Source of the DNA: Methylobacterium terrae
GTDB taxonomy: Bacteria > Pseudomonadota > Alphaproteobacteria > Rhizobiales > Beijerinckiaceae
Length of the DNA stretch: 64,000 nt
Direction of reading: 5' to 3'
Assembly (NCBI RefSeq): GCF_003173755.1
Contig: NZ_CP029553.1
Span: 2,306,501-2,370,500 of the forward strand
The notes under the pieces were generated by a model, which saw only the letters and a program-made list of their open reading frames with translations, made no database searches and was not told the origin of the DNA. Position 1 is the stretch's first letter. Each line of letters begins with the position of its first letter. This document shows positions 10,569 to 20,199 of this stretch, piece after piece. A program made the translations under genes and the position numbers.

Positions 10569-11084
10569 ATGAAGACCCAGGCGACGAAGGTGGCGCAGAC
10601 GATCTCCGCTCCCGAGACCGAGACCGCCGTGCGCCCCCACTACCTCGAGGCCCTCCACCTGGTCGAGCGGCTGCACCGCCGGCTCCTCGACGTGATCAAG
10701 GACGAGTTCGAGCGCCGTGGCCGCGAGGACGTCAACAGCGTCCAGGCGCTGCTGCTCTACAACATCGGCGACAAGGAGCTGACCGCGAGCGAGCTGCGCA
10801 CCCGCGGCTACTACCTCGGCTCGAACGTCTCGTACAACGTCAAGAAGCTGGTCGAGACCGGCTACCTGCACCACGCCCGCTCGAAGACCGACCGCCGCTC
10901 GGTCCGCATCAGCCTCACCGACAAGGGCCACGAGGTGCACGAGATCGTCCGCGGGCTCTACGAGAAGCACGCCAAGACGATCCAGCCGATCGGCGGCATC
11001 TCGGAGGACGATTTCGGCCGCCTCAACCAGGCGCTCGCCCGCCTCGAGCGCTTCTGGACCGACCAGATCCGCTACCGGCTATGA
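10569..11084 (+). CDS. ldtR: MarR-family transcriptional regulator LdtR
   Basis: A 171-aa winged-helix regulator of the LdtR type, described in Liberibacter and Sinorhizobium as controlling an L,D-transpeptidase and osmotic tolerance. The MarR core is visible: the helices VERLHRRLLDVIKDEFERRG and VNSVQALLLYNIG, the recognition segment LRTRGYYLGSNVSYNVKKLVETGYL, and the wing HHARSKTDRRSVRISLTDKG. The DUF6163 gene directly upstream supports the assignment. The ATG follows GTGAGGCGTTCCG. Confidence 0.9.
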   Translation: MKTQATKVAQTISAPETETAVRPHYLEALHLVERLHRRLLDVIKDEFERRGREDVNSVQALLLYNIGDKELTASELRTRGYYLGSNVSYNVKKLVETGYLHHARSKTDRRSVRISLTDKGHEVHEIVRGLYEKHAKTIQPIGGISEDDFGRLNQALARLERFWTDQIRYRL

Positions 11085-11400
11085 GGCGAGGACGCGCTCC
11101 CGGACCGACCGGATCCGCACCTGCCTCGCAAGGGTCAAATCCCATCGCCCGAGTGATCGCGCGACCAAAATTGAGATCCACCGCATCATCCCCGGGGCCG
11201 CGAGAGCGGTGCCCCGGGATCGTCCGTTGGTTCGGTGACGGGGCGGGCGTTCATGCCGCCGGAGCGCGTCCGGCAGGTTCCGCGACGCGGACCGGTAGAG
11301 GGTCGAAACGAGCCTCGATCGTCAGCCCCGATACGAGGGCCTCGGCAGGGCAGGGCGAGCCCGGTCGCGGCCGTTCCGCCATCCGCGCTCGACGCCCGCC
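11085..11400. other. Intergenic region without a recognisable gene
   Basis: This 316-base gap between ldtR and the DUF6894 gene (converging on each other) contains a strong hairpin with stem CCCGGGGC/GCCCCGGG (11191-11218) but no T-tract after it. No credible coding frame, RNA gene or promoter was seen on either strand. Confidence 0.6.
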
Positions 11401-11658
11401 CTAGTTCAGCAGAGCCCGGCTGCGGCTGTCCCGCGCCCGCACGGACGCCATCGGCAGGCGCAGGACGCGGCGCTGGTGCTGGTCCTCGACCCGGACGGCG
11501 CTGCGGGTCCAATCGCAGGCGACCTCGCGATCGTCGAGCAGGCCGGCCGCGAGCTTGGCCGCCACTTCCAGCGCGTCGGCCAGGCTCGACAGCTCGACCC
11601 CCTCGGGGTCGATGATCAGGCGGCGTCCCGACTGGAAGTGGAAATAGTAGACGGTCAT
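11401..11658 (-). CDS. DUF6894 family small protein
   Basis: An 85-aa protein matching the DUF6894 pattern: an N-terminal YYFHFQSGRRLIIDPEGVEL strand-turn unit (D-PEG-EL), a helical segment (LADALEVAAKLAAGLL) and a WTR..VRVED end. These proteins are abundant in Methylobacterium and relatives, often as multiple paralogs of unknown function. I chose the ATG at 11658; a GTG lies directly before it. It is transcribed away from the ATP synthase genes but on the same strand, beyond their terminator. Confidence 0.8.
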   Translation of the reverse strand: MTVYYFHFQSGRRLIIDPEGVELSSLADALEVAAKLAAGLLDDREVACDWTRSAVRVEDQHQRRVLRLPMASVRARDSRSRALLN

Positions 11659-11850
11659 CACGGGCCCGGCGGCGATTCGTCAGGTTCTATGACACAGAAT
11701 CGGATCGAGGGCGAACCCTCCCGCATCAAACCTGGAGATCCCGCGCATCTTCAGAGATGTGGAGGCCGCTCCGGGTTTGTAAGATCTTGAAATAATTCCT
11801 CTGACCGAGATCGACGACTTTGCGTCATTTTCGAGTGCGGCTTTCGGACC

Positions 11851-11881
11851 GGCCAAATAAGAAAGCCGCCCGAAGGCGGCT
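11851..11881 (-). terminator. Intrinsic terminator of the ATP synthase F0 operon
   Basis: Read on the minus strand, the hairpin AGCCGCC-TTCG-GGCGGCT (stem 11864-11881, stable UUCG-type loop) is followed by TTCTTATTT. It lies 30 bp past the atpF stop. Confidence 0.85.
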
Positions 11882-11910
11882 CTCCAACGTCCGTCGAGGT
11901 CGCCGGCAGG

Positions 11911-12399
11911 TCAGGCCCGCAGGCGCGTCCGGACCTCGCCGAGGCTGCGGCGGACCAGATCCTGGGCGGCGTCGCCGCTGACCTTCTCCCGCAGGATCGT
12001 CTCCGAGACGCGCACGGCGGCTTCCGCTGCGGCGGCCCGGACCTCGGCGGCGGCCTGCGCCTCGGCCTGGGCGATCTTCGTCTCCGCCGCCTTGGTGCGG
12101 CGGGCGACGAACTCGTTCAGGCGGGCATGGCCCTCGGCCGCGGCGGCCTCGGCCTCGGCGCGGGCATTGGCGACGATCTCGGCGGCCTCGCGCTCGGCCT
12201 CCGAGCGGCGGCGCTGGTAGTCCGCCAGCACGGCCTGGGCCTCCTCGCGCAGGCGACGGGCCTCGTCGAGCTCCTTGCGCACGCGCTCGCCGCGCTTGTC
12301 GAGCCCGCCGATGATCTGGTCGAACAGACCCATCTTCCAGGCGATGCCGCAGAACACCACGAAGGCGACCGCGACCCAGAACTCCGCATCGAACAGCAT
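11911..12399 (-). CDS. atpF: ATP synthase F0 subunit b
   Basis: A 162-aa stator subunit. A single N-terminal membrane helix ([20 protein letters not shown]) is followed by a long, charged, Ala/Glu/Arg-rich coiled coil ([20 protein letters not shown] onward). The C-terminal segment ([21 protein letters not shown]) binds delta in F1. The ATG at 12399 follows GGAGATCACC. It is the last gene of the atpI-atpB-atpE-b'-b operon, the F0 arrangement usual in alphaproteobacteria, where F1 genes lie elsewhere. Confidence 0.94.
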   Translation of the reverse strand: MLFDAEFWVAVAFVVFCGIAWKMGLFDQIIGGLDKRGERVRKELDEARRLREEAQAVLADYQRRRSEAEREAAEIVANARAEAEAAAAEGHARLNEFVARRTKAAETKIAQAEAQAAAEVRAAAAEAAVRVSETILREKVSGDAAQDLVRRSLGEVRTRLRA

Positions 12400-12419
12400 G
12401 ATGGTGATCTCCTGCGGGC

Positions 12420-12998
12420 TCAGTGCGCGGCCTGGGGCCGCGACGCGGCCGTGCGGTCGTAGGCCGCCTCGACGGCGCCGCGCTCCGGCGCCTGGCCGGT
12501 GAGGCGCTCGACGATGGCGGTCGCGGCGTCGGCGGCCACCTCGCGCACGCTGCTCATCGCGGTCGCGGTGCGGGTGCGGATCTGCCCCTCGGCCTCGGCG
12601 AGCTTGGTCGCGAGGTCGGCCTCGAGGGACTTGCGGCGGGTCTCGGCCTCGGAGGCGAGCTGCTCGCGGGTGGTCTGGGCGATGCCCTTGGCCTTGTCCT
12701 GGGCGTCCTTGAGCGCGCGCTCGTAGGTGTCGCGGGCGCTGTCGGCCTCGGCCTTGGCGCGGGCGGCCTGGTCGAGGTCGCCGGAGAGGCGGGACTGCCG
12801 GTCGTGCAGGATGCCGGCGATCTGCGGCAGCGCGATCTTCGACATCAGGTAGTAGAGCAGGCCGAAGGCGAGCGCGAGCCAGAGGATCTGCGCGACGAAC
12901 GTGCTGCTCTCGAACGGCGGGAAGCCGCCGCCATGCTCGGAGGCCGGCTCGTGAATCATCCCCTCCTTCAAGGGGGCGGGTGCGTGTGGCTGCGCCAT
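12420..12998 (-). CDS. atpG: ATP synthase F0 subunit b'
   Basis: A 192-aa diverged second stator subunit, paired with b in alphaproteobacteria and phototrophs. It has a Pro/His-rich N-terminal tail, one membrane helix ([25 protein letters not shown]), the [19 protein letters not shown] segment typical of b', and a long coiled coil. It sits between the c-subunit gene and atpF, 20 bp before atpF. The symbol atpG is used for b' in several alphaproteobacteria but means gamma elsewhere. Confidence 0.93.
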   Translation of the reverse strand: MAQPHAPAPLKEGMIHEPASEHGGGFPPFESSTFVAQILWLALAFGLLYYLMSKIALPQIAGILHDRQSRLSGDLDQAARAKAEADSARDTYERALKDAQDKAKGIAQTTREQLASEAETRRKSLEADLATKLAEAEGQIRTRTATAMSSVREVAADAATAIVERLTGQAPERGAVEAAYDRTAASRPQAAH

Positions 12999-13191
12999 GG
13001 TGTCGTCCGGGTGTGGGGGAGACGAAGCGCTCCCGCCGAGCGCTCGGCCGGGCCGGCCGTCGCGCCGCCACGCCTCGCGGGCGGCGGCTGCACGAAGTGG
13101 TGTCGGGTGCCCCTAACGCACGCGCACCGGAGCCTCGTGTGAAGGCCCGGTGCGCGGGTGGACCACCTCGTTTCGGTAATCCTCGCCGGGA

Positions 13192-13419
13192 TTAGACGGC
13201 GAACAGCAGCAGCAGCGCGACGAGCAGCGAGAAGATGCCCAGCGCCTCGGTCAGCGCGAAGCCGAGGAGCAGGTTGGCGCGCTGGCTGTCGGCCGCGGAG
13301 GGGTTGCGCAGGGCGCCGGCGAAGAACTGGCCGAACAGGTTGCCGAGGCCCACGGCGGCGCCCGCCATGCCGAGGCAGGCGAGGCCGGCGCCGATGTACT
13401 TCGCAGCAACGGGATCCAT
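13192..13419 (-). CDS. atpE: ATP synthase F0 subunit c
   Basis: A 75-aa proteolipid forming the rotor ring. Two hydrophobic helices flank the polar loop RNPSAADSQ. The ion-binding glutamate lies in the second helix ([20 protein letters not shown]). No Na+-type motif is apparent, so H+ coupling is expected. The start at 13419 ([10 protein letters not shown]) gives the usual length; the frame extends upstream without similarity. Confidence 0.96.
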   Translation of the reverse strand: MDPVAAKYIGAGLACLGMAGAAVGLGNLFGQFFAGALRNPSAADSQRANLLLGFALTEALGIFSLLVALLLLFAV

Positions 13420-13543
13420 CGTGATGCTCCTAAGGTCGTCTAGTCGTCTGGCGGGGATATCCGGCCGCGACACGGCGAACCGGGGTGGGAAGCTCTGGGG
13501 CTATCGCGGGCGGGGGAGGGGCCTCGCAGGAGGCCCCGTCCCT

Positions 13544-14299
13544 CTAGTGGCCCGGATGCAGGGCGTCGCTGAGGTAGATCGAGGTCAGCGTCGCGAAGAC
13601 GTAGGCCTGCAGCACCGCGACCAGCATCTCGAGGGCCGTGACGGCGACCGAGAGGGCGAGGGGCAGGGGCGAGAGGATGCCCCAGACGCCGGCGGCGAGC
13701 AGGGCCGGGACGAAGCCCGCGAAGATCTTCAGCGCGATGTGGCCCGCCAGCATGTTGGCGAAGAGACGGACCGAGAGGCTGATCGGACGCGAGATGAACG
13801 ACACGACCTCGATCACCACGATCAGCGGCTTGAGCCAGCCCGGCACGCCGGGGGGCACGAACAGGCCGAGGAAGTGGGTGCCGTGGGCCATGAAGCCGTA
13901 GATCACCACGGTCAGGATCACCACCAGCGCCAGCATGAAGGTGACGATGATGTGGCTGGTCACCGCGAACGCGTAGGGGATCATCCCGAACAGGTTCAAG
14001 AGCAGGATGAACATGAACAGGGAGAAGACCAGCGGCACGAAGCGCTCGCTGCCGTGGCCGGCCGACTGGTGCACGGTCTGGCCGATGAACTCGTAGAACA
14101 CCTCGGCCAGGGACTGCGCCCGGCCCGGCACCACCGCGCGGCTCTTCGTGGCCCAGATCGTCAGGAGCGCGATGAGCCCCACGGCCAGGAACATGTACAG
14201 CGCCGACTGGGTGAAGGCGATGTTCTGGTGGCCGATATGCCCGAACGAAACCAGCGGCTTCAGCTCGAACTGGTGGATCGGATCCATCTTGACGGCCAT
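13544..14299 (-). CDS. atpB: ATP synthase F0 subunit a
   Basis: A 251-aa integral membrane subunit forming the proton half-channels. It starts MAVKMDPIHQFELKPLV, the usual N-terminus in this group. The essential arginine lies in the helix after SFISRPISLSVRLFANMLAGH (…SVRLFANMLAGH…), and the last helix contains EMLVAVLQAYVFATLTSIYL. About five to six membrane helices are apparent. The chosen ATG follows GAGGGGGCGGGACC. It lies in the F0 operon between atpI and atpE. Confidence 0.96.
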   Translation of the reverse strand: MAVKMDPIHQFELKPLVSFGHIGHQNIAFTQSALYMFLAVGLIALLTIWATKSRAVVPGRAQSLAEVFYEFIGQTVHQSAGHGSERFVPLVFSLFMFILLLNLFGMIPYAFAVTSHIIVTFMLALVVILTVVIYGFMAHGTHFLGLFVPPGVPGWLKPLIVVIEVVSFISRPISLSVRLFANMLAGHIALKIFAGFVPALLAAGVWGILSPLPLALSVAVTALEMLVAVLQAYVFATLTSIYLSDALHPGH

Positions 14300-14390
14300 G
14301 CCGGTCCCGCCCCCTCGTGTGTCGCCGCCGCGGGCTTCTCCCGCCGCGCTGCCAATCCGTGCAGGCGGATGCACGGCATCCACCGGATGA

Positions 14391-14768
14391 TCAAGACCCT
14401 GGCGGGCCTTTCTTCGTGTCCACGCTCGGAAAAAATCCGGAAACGCGCATCACGTTGTAAATTCCGGCCGCGAAGCCCAGGACGAGCAGGACGATCAGGC
14501 CCCAGGGCTTGGTGCCCAGGAGACGATCGCAGCCCCAGCCGAGGAGGCCGCCCGCCAGCACGCCGGCCACGAATTCCGTGGACAGCCGCATGGCGACGCC
14601 GAGGGACGAAGGCCCGCCGCTCCCTTGACGCGACGAAGGATCGGGAGACGCCGCGGGGCGCTTCCGGTCGATCTGCATCTCGAGACGCTTGAGCCTCGCG
14701 GAGAGGTCGTCGTCGGGGGAGGAACCCTCACCGGTGCCGTCCTTCCCTCGCGGGTCGTTGCCGCTCAT
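14391..14768 (-). CDS. atpI: AtpZ/AtpI family protein
   Basis: A 125-aa first gene of the F0 operon. A charged, low-complexity cytoplasmic head (1-55) is followed by two membrane helices (FVAGVLAGGLLGWGCDRLL and WGLIVLLVLGFAAGIYNVMR) joined by the short turn GTKP. AtpI/AtpZ proteins help assemble the c-ring or carry Mg2+/Ca2+; they are dispensable in several bacteria. It is preceded by the promoter at 14831-14859. Confidence 0.9.
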   Translation of the reverse strand: MSGNDPRGKDGTGEGSSPDDDLSARLKRLEMQIDRKRPAASPDPSSRQGSGGPSSLGVAMRLSTEFVAGVLAGGLLGWGCDRLLGTKPWGLIVLLVLGFAAGIYNVMRVSGFFPSVDTKKGPPGS

Positions 14769-14830
14769 GGCGAAACCTCGCGCGTGAAGGACGAGGAGAT
14801 CCGGTCCGGCTACCCCCGTCGAGCGGGCGC

Positions 14831-14859
14831 ACCATAGTTTCGCCCACCTTGGGTGTCAA
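14831..14859 (-). promoter_or_regulatory. Sigma-70-type promoter of the ATP synthase F0 operon
   Basis: On the minus strand: -35 TTGACA (14859-14854), a 17-base spacer, -10 TATGGT (14836-14831). Start of transcription is expected near 14824, about 55 bases before the atpI ATG. Confidence 0.75.
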
Positions 14860-14925
14860 GGCACCCCGAAGCGGCGGTAAGTCATTGGACTTTCGACTGA
14901 TTTCGCACTGCACGCGCCGCCGCGG

Positions 14926-17900
14926 TCAAACCGTCTCGGCCAGCCGCTCGGCGGTCGCGAGATCGACCGAGACGAGCTGCGACACGCCCCGCTCGGCCAT
15001 GGTCACGCCGAACAGACGGTCCATCCGCGCCATGGTGATCGGGTTGTGGGTGATGACGATGAAGCGGGTGTCGGTGTCGCGCGCCATCGCCGAGAGCAGG
15101 TCGCAGTAGCGCTCGACGTTGGCGTCGTCGAGGGGCGCGTCGACCTCGTCGAGGACGCAGACCGGCGACGGGTTGGTGAGGAACACCGCGAAGATCAGGG
15201 CGGTCGCCGTGAGCGCCTGCTCTCCCCCTGACAGCAGGGTCATCGTCTGCGGCTTCTTGCCCGGCGGCCGGGCCAGGATGTCGAGGCCGGCTTCCAGGGG
15301 ATCGTCCGAATCGACGAGCGTCAGTTCCGCGGTGCCGCCGTTGAACAGGGTGGTGAACAGCCGCTCGAAATGCCCGTTCACCGCCGTGAAGGCGGCGAGC
15401 AGGCGCTCGCGCCCCTCGCGGTTGAGGCTCTGGATCGCGCCGCGCAGGCGCCGGATCGCCTCGATCAGCTCGTCGCGCTCAGCACCCAGCTCGTCCCGCC
15501 GCCCTTCGGTCTCGCGCAGTTCCTCCTCGGCCCGCAGGTTCACGGCGCCGAGCCGGTCGCGGTCTGCCTTGAGCGCGGCGGCCCTCGCCTCGACCGAGGT
15601 CACGTCCGGCAGGGGATCGCCGGGCGTCGCTCCGGCGAGGGCATGGAGGCCTTCCGGCGTCGTCTCGAGGGTGTCGGCGATGGCGCGCACGACCTCGGCG
15701 AGGCGCCGCTCCAGCGCCTCGTGGGCGGCCGCCGCCGCGCCCCGCGTCTCGCGGGCGCCCGCGAAGGCGTCGAGGGCCCGGCGCGCCCGCTCCTCGGCCT
15801 CGGCCAGCGTCCTCTCTCCGGCGGCCAGGCGCCCGCCGGCCCGCGCGCGGGCCGCGCCGGCCTCCTCGGTCGCCGCGTCCAGCCGGCGGCGCTCCTCGGC
15901 GTAGGTCTCCGGCGCCTCGGCCAGCTCGGCCTGCTCCTCCTCGGCCGCCGCCAGGCGGTCCCCGAGTTCCTCCAGCACGGCATCGGCCCGCTCGGCCCGC
16001 TCCTGCCAGCGCGCCCGGTCGGCGTTGAGCGCCGCGCGGCGGGAAGCGGCCTCCTCGGCGGCGCGGGCGAGCGCGAGCCGCGCGGCCCGGGCCTCGGCGG
16101 CGGCGAGCCTGTGCGCCTCGGCCTCGCGGCGGGCGGCCTCGACGCGGGCGCTCAGGTCCTCGGGCTCGTCGAGGGCGGCCAGCGCCTCCTCCGCCGCCTC
16201 GGCCGGGCCGCCGCCTCCTCGGCGTCGGCGGCGACGCGATCCCGCGCCTCGGCGAGGGCGGCCCGGCGGGCGGCGGCCTCGGCCTCCCGGCGCTCGGCAT
16301 GGGTCAGGGTCTCGCGGGCGCCGTCGAGGGTGCGCCGGGCGAGGCGCGCGCCCTCGACGGCGCGCAGCTCCGCGGCGGCGGCCTCCCGGGCCCGGGCCTG
16401 GAGGGCCTCGTAGGTCTCCCGCGCCGTTTCCGCCTGCTCCCGGGCGAGGGCGGCCGCCTCGTGCAGCGTCTCCAGCCGGTTGCGCTCGGAGAGCCGTCGC
16501 GCCGCCGGACGCGGCGCCTCCGCGGCGGCGGTGAAGCCGTCCCAGCGGAAGAGGTCGCCGCGCTGCGTGACGAGGCGCTGGCCCGGCTGCAGCCGGGCGC
16601 GCAGGGCGACCGCCTCGTCCTGAGCCACCACCCCGACCTGGCGCAGGCGGCGGGCGAGGGCCGGCGCGCCGGAGACCAGCGTGGCGAGCGGCCGGGCGCC
16701 GTCCGGCAGGGCCGGATCGGTGCCGGGATCGGGGGTGAGCGCCCAGTGGGTCGGGGCTTCCGGGTCGGTCGCGGCCTCGAGGTCGTCGCCGAGGGCCGCC
16801 GCCAGGGCGGCCTCGTAGCCCGGCGCGACGGCGAGCGCGTCGAGGACCGGGGGAAAGCGCGCCTCCGCCGCCGGCGCCACCAGGCGGGCGAGGGTGCGGG
16901 CCTCGGTGTCGAGCCGTGCGGCCTCGCGCTCCGCCGCCGCCAGGACCGGCCGGCCCCGCGCCTCCGCCTCGCGCGCCTCGGCGACGGCATCGCGGGCGGC
17001 GCTCGCCTCCGCCTCGGCGCCCTCGGCCGCCTCCTTGGCCTCGTCGTAGGCCTCCCGCAGGGCGGCGAGCCGCTCGGTCTCGCCCCCGCCGGCAGCGCTC
17101 GCCTCCCGGGCGAGGCGGGCCTGCTCGGCGGCGAGCCGCCCGGCCCGGGCGCGCTCGTCGGCGGCCGCGCGGACCAGGGTGGCGCGCCGTGCGGCGTCCT
17201 CGGCCTGCGCACCTTGCGCGGCGGAGAGCGCCGTCTCGGCGGCCGCGAGGCGGGCATCGGCCGCGGCGGCGAGCGCGTCGGCCTCCTCCCGGGCCGCTTG
17301 TCCCTCCTCGGCGTCGCTCAGCGCCGCCGCCTCGCCGTCGAGGCGCTCCAGGGTGGTGCGCGCATCGTCCCGCGAGGCGGCCTCGCGGGCCAGGTCCCGG
17401 CGCAGGTCGGCGATCCGGCGGCCGAGGTCGCGCAGGCGCTCGACGCTGCGGCGCTCCTGCGCCTCGAGCTGCGCCGCCGCCAGGGTCAGGCGCTGCAACT
17501 CCTCGGCAGCAATGGCTTGCGCCTCGCGCAGGCGCGGCAGGGCGGCGGCGGCCAACCCTTGCGCGGTCGCCGATTCGACCTGCTCTGCCTGCGCCGCCGC
17601 CAGCCGGTCGAGGGCCTGGGCGAGCGCGCCCTGCGCCGCCATCACCTCGCGGCGGGCATTCGTGTGGCCGATGAGCAGCAGCAGCGCCTCGTGCCGGCGG
17701 ATCTCGGCGGCGATCGCCCGGTAGCGCTGGGCCGAGCGGGCCTGGCGGCGCAGCGAATCGACGCCCGCGGTGATCGCCGTCAGCACGTCCTCGACGCGGG
17801 CGAGGTTGTCCTCCGCCGCCCGCAGCCGCAACTCGGCCTCGTGCCGGCGGGCATGCAGCCCGCCGATGCCGGCGGCGTCCTCCAGGATGCGGCGGCGCGC

Positions 17901-18374
17901 CTGGGGCTTGGCCGCGATCAGCTCCGCCACCTGGCCCTGGCGCACCATGGCGGGGGAGCGCGCGCCGGTCGCGGCGTCGGCGAACATCAGCTGCACGTCC
18001 CGCGCCCGGACCTCGCGGCCGTTGACCCGGTAGGTCGAGCCGGCGCCCCGGTCGATGCGGCGCGACACTTCCAGCGCGTCGGCGGCGTTGAAGGCGGCGG
18101 GCGCGGTGCGGGCGCTGTTGTCGAGCGCCAGCGTCACCTCGGCGTGCGAGCGCCCGGCCCGCCCGCCGGAGCCCGAGAAGATCACGTCGTCCATGCCGGA
18201 GGCCCGCATGCTCTTGTGCGAGCTCTCCCCCATCACCCAGCGCAGGGCCTCGACGAGGTTCGACTTGCCGCAGCCGTTCGGCCCGATCACCCCGGTCAGC
18301 CCGGGCTCGATCAGGAACTCGCTCGGCTCGACGAAGGTCTTGAAGCCGACGATGCGCAGGCGCGTGAATTTCAT
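14926..18374 (-). pseudogene. smc: Chromosome segregation ATPase SMC, split by one apparent 1-base deletion
   Basis: The SMC ATPase compacts and segregates the chromosome with ScpAB. The N-terminal head has Walker [17 protein letters not shown] (about residues 30-45), followed by a long Ala/Arg/Glu coiled coil and a hinge ([24 protein letters not shown]). The C-terminal head has the signature [16 protein letters not shown] and Walker [20 protein letters not shown]. The two halves lie in different frames: the first half reads from 18374 and stops at 16152, and the second continues from about 16203 to 14926. Adding one G (minus strand) in the CCCGGCC run near 16203-16207 restores a continuous protein of about 1149 aa, the normal length. 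Because SMC loss is severely harmful, a sequencing error is more likely than a real pseudogene. Confidence 0.9.
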
Positions 18375-18406
18375 GAGGGGGCGCGGTGCGCGGGTCGTGT
18401 GGGTTG

Positions 18407-18589
18407 CCTCTCCCCGCGGGCGGGGAGAGGGCTGTGTTCCCGTTCAGGGAACGCAGCGAGGCGGCAGCCGACGGTGAGGGGGAGTGTCCGGAGGAGCCTC
18501 ATCCGGAAACACCTCCTCACCCTCGCCCTGCGGGCTTGCTGCGCCGACGACGAGGTCGCCGCAGCCCTCTCCCCGCCCGCGGGGAGAGG
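18407..18589 (+). repeat. Palindromic intergenic repeat, family A, copy 2
   Basis: It has the same design as 8595-8781: 24-bp near-palindromic ends (18407-18430 and 18566-18589) built on CTCTCCCCGC/GCGGGGAGAG, and a middle with GGTGAGGGGGAGTGTCCGGAGG opposed to CCTCCTCACCCTCG. It fills the gap between the smc start and the DsbA-like gene, leaving little room for other signals. Confidence 0.85.
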
Positions 18590-18659
18590 GGGAGGCCCGT
18601 GTCCTACTTGAACTCGCGTGAATGCATGGTCGTGGGAGGAGGACGCAGACGCCCCGCCC

Positions 18660-19319
18660 TCACGCCCCGACGATCGGCTTGATCACCTTCTCCATGCCCT
18701 CGATCGTCATCTCGCCCTGGTACTTCTGGCCGTTGATGAAGAAGGTCGGCGTGGCGTTGACCTTGAAGGTCGTCATCGCCTTCTCCTTCACGGCGTTGAC
18801 CGCGTCGTAGAGCTTCTGGTCCTTCAGGGTCGCCTCGAACTTCTCCTTCGAGAAGCCGGCCTGGCGCATCATCTGCTCGAGGGCGTCGAGGGGCTTCGGC
18901 ACGAAGGCCCAGTTCGGCTGCTGGTCGAACAGCATGTCGGTGATCGGGTAGTAGCGCGCCGCGTTGTCGGCCCGGGCCAGCATGAAGGCCGCGGTGGCGA
19001 GGGGGTCGAGGGGGAACTCGCGCAGGGTGAAGCGCACCTTGCCGGTATCGATCCAGCGCTCCTTGAGCTTCGGCCACGTCTCCTTGTGGAAGGCGGCGCA
19101 GTGCGAGCAGGTCATCGAGGCGTACTCGATGACGGTGCAGCGGGCGTTGTCGGGCCCGAGCCAGACGTCGCCGAGGGGGCCGGGCTGCATCAGGCCGTCG
19201 ACCACCGGACCTTGGGCCAAGGCCGCCTGGCTGAAGGCGGAGAACGGCAGGGCCGGGGCGAGCAGGGCCGCGCCGAGGGCCGAGCCGGTGAGTGTCAGGG
19301 CCTCGCGACGGGTGAGCAT
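18660..19319 (-). CDS. DsbA-family thiol:disulphide oxidoreductase
   Basis: A 219-aa thioredoxin-fold protein with the active site MTCSHCAAFH (Cys71-Cys74) and the cis-Pro region VNATPTFFING. The N-terminus (MLTRREALTLTG followed by a hydrophobic stretch to about residue 36) resembles a Tat-type signal, so the protein is probably periplasmic. The CSHC centre and layout resemble alphaproteobacterial DsbA-like proteins that introduce or isomerise disulphides. It lies between smc and the DciA-like gene, an order common in Hyphomicrobiales. Confidence 0.9.
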   Translation of the reverse strand: MLTRREALTLTGSALGAALLAPALPFSAFSQAALAQGPVVDGLMQPGPLGDVWLGPDNARCTVIEYASMTCSHCAAFHKETWPKLKERWIDTGKVRFTLREFPLDPLATAAFMLARADNAARYYPITDMLFDQQPNWAFVPKPLDALEQMMRQAGFSKEKFEATLKDQKLYDAVNAVKEKAMTTFKVNATPTFFINGQKYQGEMTIEGMEKVIKPIVGA

Positions 19320-19523
19320 GGCAGGCGTCCTCGTGAGCGGTTGCGGAGGGTCCGCATTCGTCAGTGCGGTAGAATCCCGGCCGCCTCGTGGCAAGCAGCC
19401 GGCGCATCAACAGCCCGCGACGCTTCCGCTTCGCTGGTGCCGTCGCATGCCGCGACGGCGTCCGGCGCATGGGCGCCGGCGCCCGCCCCGTCGGGCTCGC
19501 GGCCGACGCGCGGGCCGTCGCGC

Positions 19524-20012
19524 TCAGCGCGCGCGCTGCGCGCCCAGGACCGCGAGGCCGAGCCGGTCGAGGGCGTCGCGGAGCGCTGCCTCGCTCACCG
19601 TGGAGACGGCCAGCGCGACCTCGCCCCGGCGCACCGGGTCGAGGGGCGGGGGGGCGGCCTTGCGGCGCTGGGCCTGGGCGACCCGGTCCTGGCGCATGCG
19701 GATCTTGCCGACGCAGGCCCAGCCGTAATGGCGGTTGATGCGCTCGATCACCAGCGGCACCAGGTGCTGGAGTTCGAGGGCGAAGGCGCCCTCGACCCGT
19801 ACCGTCAGGGTGCCGGGCTCCGGCCGCTGCTCGCGCGATGCCCCGCGCCGGCGCGGCCATTCGAGCTTCTCCGGCTGGCAGGCCTTCGCGAGGCGCTCGC
19901 CGACGATCTCGGCCCAAGAGGCCAGGATGTCGGTCGAGGCGAAGCCCTGGGCCGCGAAGACGGGGCCGAGGGACCGCTCGATCAGCTCGCTCAAGGGTTT
20001 GGGCCGCGCCAT
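19524..20012 (-). CDS. DciA-like (DUF721) protein
   Basis: A 162-aa protein of the DUF721/DciA family. The KH-like domain is visible: LSELIERSLGPVFAAQGFASTDILASWAEIVGERLAKACQPEKLEWPR, then GTLTVRVEGAFALELQHLVPLVIERINRHYGWACVGKIRMRQ. DciA loads or recruits the replicative helicase DnaB in many bacteria that lack DnaC. The ATG (MARPKPLSE) follows AGGACGG. It is divergent from mutY, with about 190 bases between them. Confidence 0.85.
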   Translation of the reverse strand: MARPKPLSELIERSLGPVFAAQGFASTDILASWAEIVGERLAKACQPEKLEWPRRRGASREQRPEPGTLTVRVEGAFALELQHLVPLVIERINRHYGWACVGKIRMRQDRVAQAQRRKAAPPPLDPVRRGEVALAVSTVSEAALRDALDRLGLAVLGAQRAR

Positions 20013-20199
20013 CGCCCGTCCGTCCTGAAGAATCGCCGTGTCCGGCGTGAAGCCCCGACAGGTAGAGCCTCCGCGTGAGGGAATGCTTAACCCTCGCACC
20101 CCGCGCCCGCCAGGACGATCCGCCCGGCCCGGTTGTCCGCGATCACGGCCCGCGAAATCCCGCTCCCGCCGCCGCGGAAAACCGGGTAAGGCGGACCGC

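Noticed and set aside
11191..11218. Strong hairpin after ldtR as an intrinsic terminator
   Set aside because: No T-tract follows on either strand, and it is over 100 bases from the ldtR stop; it is mentioned only as part of the gap.
15479..16300. An open frame spanning the smc frameshift region in a third frame
   Set aside because: It is Arg/Pro/Gly-rich without SMC coiled-coil pattern; the true continuation is the frame starting near 16203.
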